DNA of 36,784 bases from Rhizobiales bacterium 32-66-11 (GTDB lineage Bacteria; Pseudomonadota; Alphaproteobacteria; Rhizobiales; Xanthobacteraceae). The notes under the pieces were generated by a model. That model was not told the origin of the DNA. It did no database searches and worked only from the letters and a program-made list of their open reading frames with translations. The position numbers were made by a program, and so were the translations under genes. The first letter of the stretch is position 1. Every line of letters starts with the position of its first letter. The stretch lies in the NCBI GenBank assembly GCA_002304505.1, contig NCEH01000042.1:1-36784 (forward strand), read 5' to 3'. This document shows positions 33,232 to 36,784 of this stretch, piece after piece.

Positions 33232-34515
33232 ATGAGATGGGGTCGGTTTGGGTGTGCGGTCGCCGCGGCCGCGTTGAGCATCGGATGCATGGGGCCGGCG
33301 CTGGCGCAGCCCGCGCAGATCAATATGTGGAGCAATTGGCCGGACGAGCCGGCCAAGAAGGATTGGGTCTCCGCCCGCGTCAAGGAATTCGAAGCCGCCA
33401 ATCCGCAGTGCGCGGTGAAGCTGAGCTTCATCCCCAAGGCGGACATCTACACGCAGGCCAAATCGGCCGTGCGCACCGGGCAGGCGCCCGACATCTTCTA
33501 TCTGGAGCCGGACCAGCCGGAATTCCTCGCCGGCGGCTTCCTTGAGCCGCTCGACAGCTATATCGATCTTGCCGGCCTCGAAGACTGGGCCAAGCCCGCC
33601 TGGACCTCCAAGGGCAAGGTCTATGGCCTGCCGGTCGAGGCCTATACGGTCGAGCTCTATTACAACAAGGATCTGGTGAAGAAGGTCGGCGTCGACGTGC
33701 CGGCCAATTTCCAGCTCACCCAGGCCCAGTTCACCGATCTGGTGAAGAAGGGCGTCGCCGCCGGCATCACGCCGATCTCGCAGGGCGTGGGCGATCGTCC
33801 GTTCCCGGGCGGCCTCGTGCTCTATGAAGCGCTGCTGCGCAAGCTCGGCCCCGAGGATTACGGCAAGCTGCTGGACGGCACGCTCTCCTACAAGGATCCG
33901 CGCGTCATCGAAGTGATGGATTGGGTGAAGGGCCTGGTGGATGCCGGCGCCTATCCCAAGAGCTTCTCTACCCTGAAGCTCGGCGAATCCCATTTCTATT
34001 TCTACAACACCCCCGGTTCGCTCACCTTCCCCGACCCGAGCTGGTTCACCGGCCGCGCCTTCGCCCCGCCGGAGAGCGGCGGCATGCCGGCGAACTTCCC
34101 GCTCGGCATCATGCAGTTCCCCGCCATGGACGGCGGCAAGTGCCCCGAGTGCAAGACGCTCGCCGTCGCCGGCAGCTTCGTGATGTATTCCAAGAGCAAG
34201 AACAAGGACTGCGCCGGCGCCTTGCTGAAGTCCATGGCCACCCGTGACAACGGCACCAAATGGATGGAGCAGGTCTCCCTTCAGACCGGCCTCGCCTCCG
34301 ACCCCAGCAAGATCAAGAGCGCGCATGCGGACTATTTCGCCGAGCTGAACGCGCGCAACAAGGGTGTCAAATACTTCTTCGGAACGCCGCTGTTCCATTA
34401 TCGCGCCAAGTGCGCGGAGACCTATACGCAGGTGATGAACAACGCCTTCCCGGCCGGCCTCATCAGCGTGCAGGACGCCGCCGACAAGATGAACGCCGCC
34501 TGCTTCAAAGGGTGA
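33232..34515 (+). CDS. Sugar ABC transporter substrate-binding protein (family 1)
   Basis: A 427-residue periplasmic binding protein. It has a signal peptide (AVAAAALSIGCMGPALA, cut near residue 25; the Cys is not in a valid lipobox), then INMWSNWPDEPAKKDWVSARVKEFEAANPQC, a typical first strand-helix of family 1 proteins. TGQAPDIFYLEPDQPEFLAGGFLEPLDSYI, GKVYGLPVEAYTVELYYNKDLV and a Cys-rich C-half (GGKCPECK, KDCAG, YRAKCAE, AACFKG) follow. The cysteines could form disulfides. GGGAGA precedes the ATG. It heads a CUT1-type operon of binding protein, two permeases and an ATPase; the sugar is unknown. Confidence 0.92.
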   Translation: MRWGRFGCAVAAAALSIGCMGPALAQPAQINMWSNWPDEPAKKDWVSARVKEFEAANPQCAVKLSFIPKADIYTQAKSAVRTGQAPDIFYLEPDQPEFLAGGFLEPLDSYIDLAGLEDWAKPAWTSKGKVYGLPVEAYTVELYYNKDLVKKVGVDVPANFQLTQAQFTDLVKKGVAAGITPISQGVGDRPFPGGLVLYEALLRKLGPEDYGKLLDGTLSYKDPRVIEVMDWVKGLVDAGAYPKSFSTLKLGESHFYFYNTPGSLTFPDPSWFTGRAFAPPESGGMPANFPLGIMQFPAMDGGKCPECKTLAVAGSFVMYSKSKNKDCAGALLKSMATRDNGTKWMEQVSLQTGLASDPSKIKSAHADYFAELNARNKGVKYFFGTPLFHYRAKCAETYTQVMNNAFPAGLISVQDAADKMNAACFKG

Positions 34516-34521
34516 GGGTGC

Positions 34522-35478
34522 ATGTCTGAGGACGCGACGATGACTTCCACCGCGGCCCGGCCGGACGACGTCAAGTCGCCCGGCTCGGTGGCGGACCCGC
34601 GGCGGACCTCCTGGCCCGTGCTCGTGGTCTTCCTGGTGCCGGCGCTGGCGATTTACGTGGGGCTGACGGCCTATCCGGCCTTCCGCACCATCTATGACAG
34701 CTTCTTCACCATCGAAGGCCTCGACGCGACCTTCGTCGGCCTCGACAATTACCGCGCGCTGATGTCGGACGAGACCTTCTGGGTCGCCGTGCGCAACACC
34801 TTCGTGTGGTCGTTCATCGCGCCGGTCCTCGATGTTTCCACCGGCCTGCTGCTGGCGCTGGCCCTCTACGCCGGCGTGCCGTTCGCAAGGTTTCTGCGCG
34901 TGGCGTGGTTCACGCCCGTGCTCCTGTCCTATGTGGTCGTCGCGATCCTGTGGATGTGGATCTACAATTACGACTGGGGCATCCTCAACGAAGTACTCCG
35001 CGCGGTGGGCCTTGGCGCTTTGGCCTCGTCCTGGCTCGGCGACCCCAATCTCGCGCTCGGCGCGCTGATCGTGACCCATGCCTGGAAATGGGCCGGGTTC
35101 AACATGGTGGTGTGCCTTGCCGCCATCCACTCCCTGCCGCGCGAAGTGCTGGAGGCGGCGGACCTCGACAATTGCGGCTGGGGCGCGAAGTTGCGGCACG
35201 TCATCGTGCCGATGCTGCGGCCGACGTTGCTGAACCTCTACATCCTCGCCTTCATCGGCAAGATGAAGATCTTCGATCTGGTCTGGATCATGACCGGCGG
35301 CGGTCCGCTCTGGGCCACCGAGACCGTCTCGACCTATGTCTACAAGCGGGCGTTCAACTGGAACACGTTCGACCTTGGCTATCCCTCCGCCATCGCTGCG
35401 GTGTGGTTCGGCGTGGTGTGCGCCGCCGTGGTCATCCTGAACCGGGTGCTCGCCTCCAAGGACAGGCTGGAATACTGA
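34522..35478 (+). CDS. Sugar ABC transporter permease (MalF/UgpA type)
   Basis: A 318-residue inner-membrane permease with a polar N-terminus of about 30 residues and six hydrophobic segments. Seen: LVVFLVPALAIYVGLTAYPAFRTIYDSF (TM1 and the following loop typical of the MalF-like subunits), FVGLDNYRALM, and the EAA loop REVLEAADLDNCGWGAKLRH, which contacts the ATPase. It begins 6 bp after the binding-protein stop; GAGGG precedes the ATG. The second permease follows after 2 bp. Confidence 0.95.
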   Translation: MSEDATMTSTAARPDDVKSPGSVADPRRTSWPVLVVFLVPALAIYVGLTAYPAFRTIYDSFFTIEGLDATFVGLDNYRALMSDETFWVAVRNTFVWSFIAPVLDVSTGLLLALALYAGVPFARFLRVAWFTPVLLSYVVVAILWMWIYNYDWGILNEVLRAVGLGALASSWLGDPNLALGALIVTHAWKWAGFNMVVCLAAIHSLPREVLEAADLDNCGWGAKLRHVIVPMLRPTLLNLYILAFIGKMKIFDLVWIMTGGGPLWATETVSTYVYKRAFNWNTFDLGYPSAIAAVWFGVVCAAVVILNRVLASKDRLEY

Positions 35479-35480
35479 CC

Positions 35481-36350
35481 ATGGCCTTCTTTTCCATGCT
35501 CGGCGCCCGCGACCCCGGCGCCACCCCCTTGCCGCGCCTGTTCGCGCGCGGCGGGCTGGCGCTGGTCATCGGCGCCTATACCATCTACACGCTCGGCCCG
35601 TTCCTGTGGCTCGCCACCATGTCGGTGCGCACGACCGGCGAAATCAGCCTCGACCATTACGCTTGGCCGAGCCCGTTCCATTGGGAGCAGTTCCGCATTG
35701 CCTGGGTGGATTCCAACTTCGCCACCTATTTCTGGAACTCCACTTTGGTGGTGGTGGGCGCGGTGGCGGTGGTGACTTTGGTCGGCGCGGCGGCGGCCCA
35801 TGCGCTCGCGCGCTATCGCTTCAAGGGCAACCGCCTGATCTATGCGGTGCTGTTCTCCTCCATCATCTTCCCGCCGCAGATCACCTTGATCTCGCTCTAC
35901 CAGATCCTGGTGGACTATAATCTCTACAACTCCCTGCTGGGCCTCACGCTCGTCTATATCTCGCTTCAGCTGCCGCTGACGGTCTATCTGCTGGAGGGCT
36001 TCTTCGCCCGCATCCCGCAGGATCTGTTCGACGCCGCCAAGATGGACGGCTATGGCGACATCGAGATCTTCCGCCGCATCGTCCTGCCCATCGGCATGCC
36101 GGCGATCGCCACCACGCTGATCCTGAATTTCATCCAGCTCTGGAACGAGTTCCTGTTCGCGGTGGTGCTCATCACCGATCCCGACAAGCGCACGCTGCCG
36201 ATCGGCATCCGCGCCTTCATGGGCGATCATTTCCAGGACATCGGCATGATCGCGGCGGGCGTCATGATCTCGGTGGTCCCGGTGATCCTCGCCTACATCT
36301 TCTTCTCGGAAAAACTCATCCGCGGCATGACTGCCGGCGCGGTCAAGTAG
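35481..36350 (+). CDS. Sugar ABC transporter permease (MalG/UgpE type)
   Basis: A 289-residue inner-membrane permease with six hydrophobic segments. Seen: TIYTLGPFLWLATMSVRT (TM1), YFWNSTLVVVGAVAVVTLVGA, HALARYRFKG, and the EAA loop DLFDAAKMDGYGDIEIFRRI. NEFLFAVVLITDPDKRTLPIGI is typical of the MalG side. ATG at 35481 follows the first permease directly; the frame is open further upstream only as a shadow of that gene. Confidence 0.95.
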   Translation: MAFFSMLGARDPGATPLPRLFARGGLALVIGAYTIYTLGPFLWLATMSVRTTGEISLDHYAWPSPFHWEQFRIAWVDSNFATYFWNSTLVVVGAVAVVTLVGAAAAHALARYRFKGNRLIYAVLFSSIIFPPQITLISLYQILVDYNLYNSLLGLTLVYISLQLPLTVYLLEGFFARIPQDLFDAAKMDGYGDIEIFRRIVLPIGMPAIATTLILNFIQLWNEFLFAVVLITDPDKRTLPIGIRAFMGDHFQDIGMIAAGVMISVVPVILAYIFFSEKLIRGMTAGAVK

Positions 36351-36362
36351 AGGTTAAGCGCA

Positions 36363-36784
36363 ATGTCGGTCGTCATTCTCGACAAGCTCTGCAAGCGCTA
36401 CGGCACCAGCCAATATGCCGTGGACCATGTGGACCTGCACATTCGCGACGGCGAGTTCATGGTTCTGCTCGGGCCCTCGGGCTGCGGCAAGTCCACCACT
36501 TTGCGCATGGTCGCGGGGCTTGAGACCATCAGCGCGGGCACCTTGTCCATCGACGGGCGGGTGGTGAACAATGTCGCCGCGAAAGATCGCGACATCGCCA
36601 TGGTGTTCCAATCCTACGCGCTCTATCCGCACATGAGCGTGGGCGAAAACCTCGCGTTCGGCCTGCGCCGCCGCAATGTGAATTCCGCCGAGATCGAGCG
36701 GCGGGTGAAGGAAGCGGCCGACATCCTCGGCCTCGGCGCGCTGCTCGCCCGCAAGCCCAGCGCGCTCTCCGGCGGCCAGCGCCG
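36363..36784 (+). CDS. Sugar ABC transporter ATP-binding protein (UgpC/MalK type), 3' end outside window
   Basis: The first 140 residues of an ABC ATPase of the MalK/UgpC/MsmX group, usually about 350-370 residues. Seen: Walker [10 protein letters not shown] (residues 37-45), [15 protein letters not shown] (Q-loop, with the YALYPHM form typical of sugar importers) and the signature LSGGQ near the window end. The regulatory C-terminal domain is beyond the edge. It lies 12 bp after the second permease and completes the importer. Confidence 0.95.
   Translation, partial: MSVVILDKLCKRYGTSQYAVDHVDLHIRDGEFMVLLGPSGCGKSTTLRMVAGLETISAGTLSIDGRVVNNVAAKDRDIAMVFQSYALYPHMSVGENLAFGLRRRNVNSAEIERRVKEAADILGLGALLARKPSALSGGQR

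Overview
The window is about 37 kb of GC-rich DNA. Gene content, the strong alphaproteobacterial look of FtsZ, FtsQ and LpxC, an ornithine-lipid acyltransferase (OlsB) and a DUF2076 protein point to an alphaproteobacterium of the order Hyphomicrobiales (Rhizobiales), plausibly near Xanthobacter or Azorhizobium. The family-level placement is inference. The DNA looks like ordinary core chromosome: there are no insertion sequences, phage genes, tRNAs, rRNAs or CRISPR arrays that I can see.

Layout. 1-1804: 3' end of malate synthase (aceB), then a DUF2076 gene closed by a strong intrinsic terminator. 1820-5933 (minus): the DNA-repair pair pdeM (metallophosphoesterase) and an Lhr-type ligase-associated DEXH helicase. 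They are separated by 583 bp that hold seven near-identical GC-rich palindromes, and the helicase carries two in-frame low-complexity insertions that look like the same class of repeat. 6094-18062 (plus): the distal half of the division and cell-wall (dcw) cluster, ftsW-murG-murC-[CDF metal transporter]-murB-ddl-ftsQ-ftsA-ftsZ-lpxC. The proximal half (mraZ to murD) is not upstream. 18426-20965 (plus): bamD and recN.

20987-24976: arfB and olsB (minus), an unrecognised exported protein (plus), and a YifB/ComM-type AAA+ protein (minus) that seems to lack about 65 residues before its ATPase domain. 25076-26368 (plus): two tiny single-pass membrane proteins and a SAM methyltransferase. 26372-30124: a PHA-system protein, gshB, yraN and rsmI on minus, interrupted by an exported alpha/beta hydrolase on plus. 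30228-30243 is a perfect parS palindrome, which suggests that the replication origin is not far away on the chromosome.

30424-36784: a sugar-acid catabolic locus. An amidohydrolase-fold lactonase candidate and an IlvD/Edd sugar-acid dehydratase (minus) face a CUT1-type sugar ABC transporter (plus: binding protein, two permeases, ATPase cut by the window end). The shared divergent promoter region carries paired TATTG-N-CAAT operators, one of which overlaps a good -35 box. The enzymes and transporter most likely form one regulon for uptake and oxidative breakdown of a sugar or sugar acid; the regulator is not in the window.
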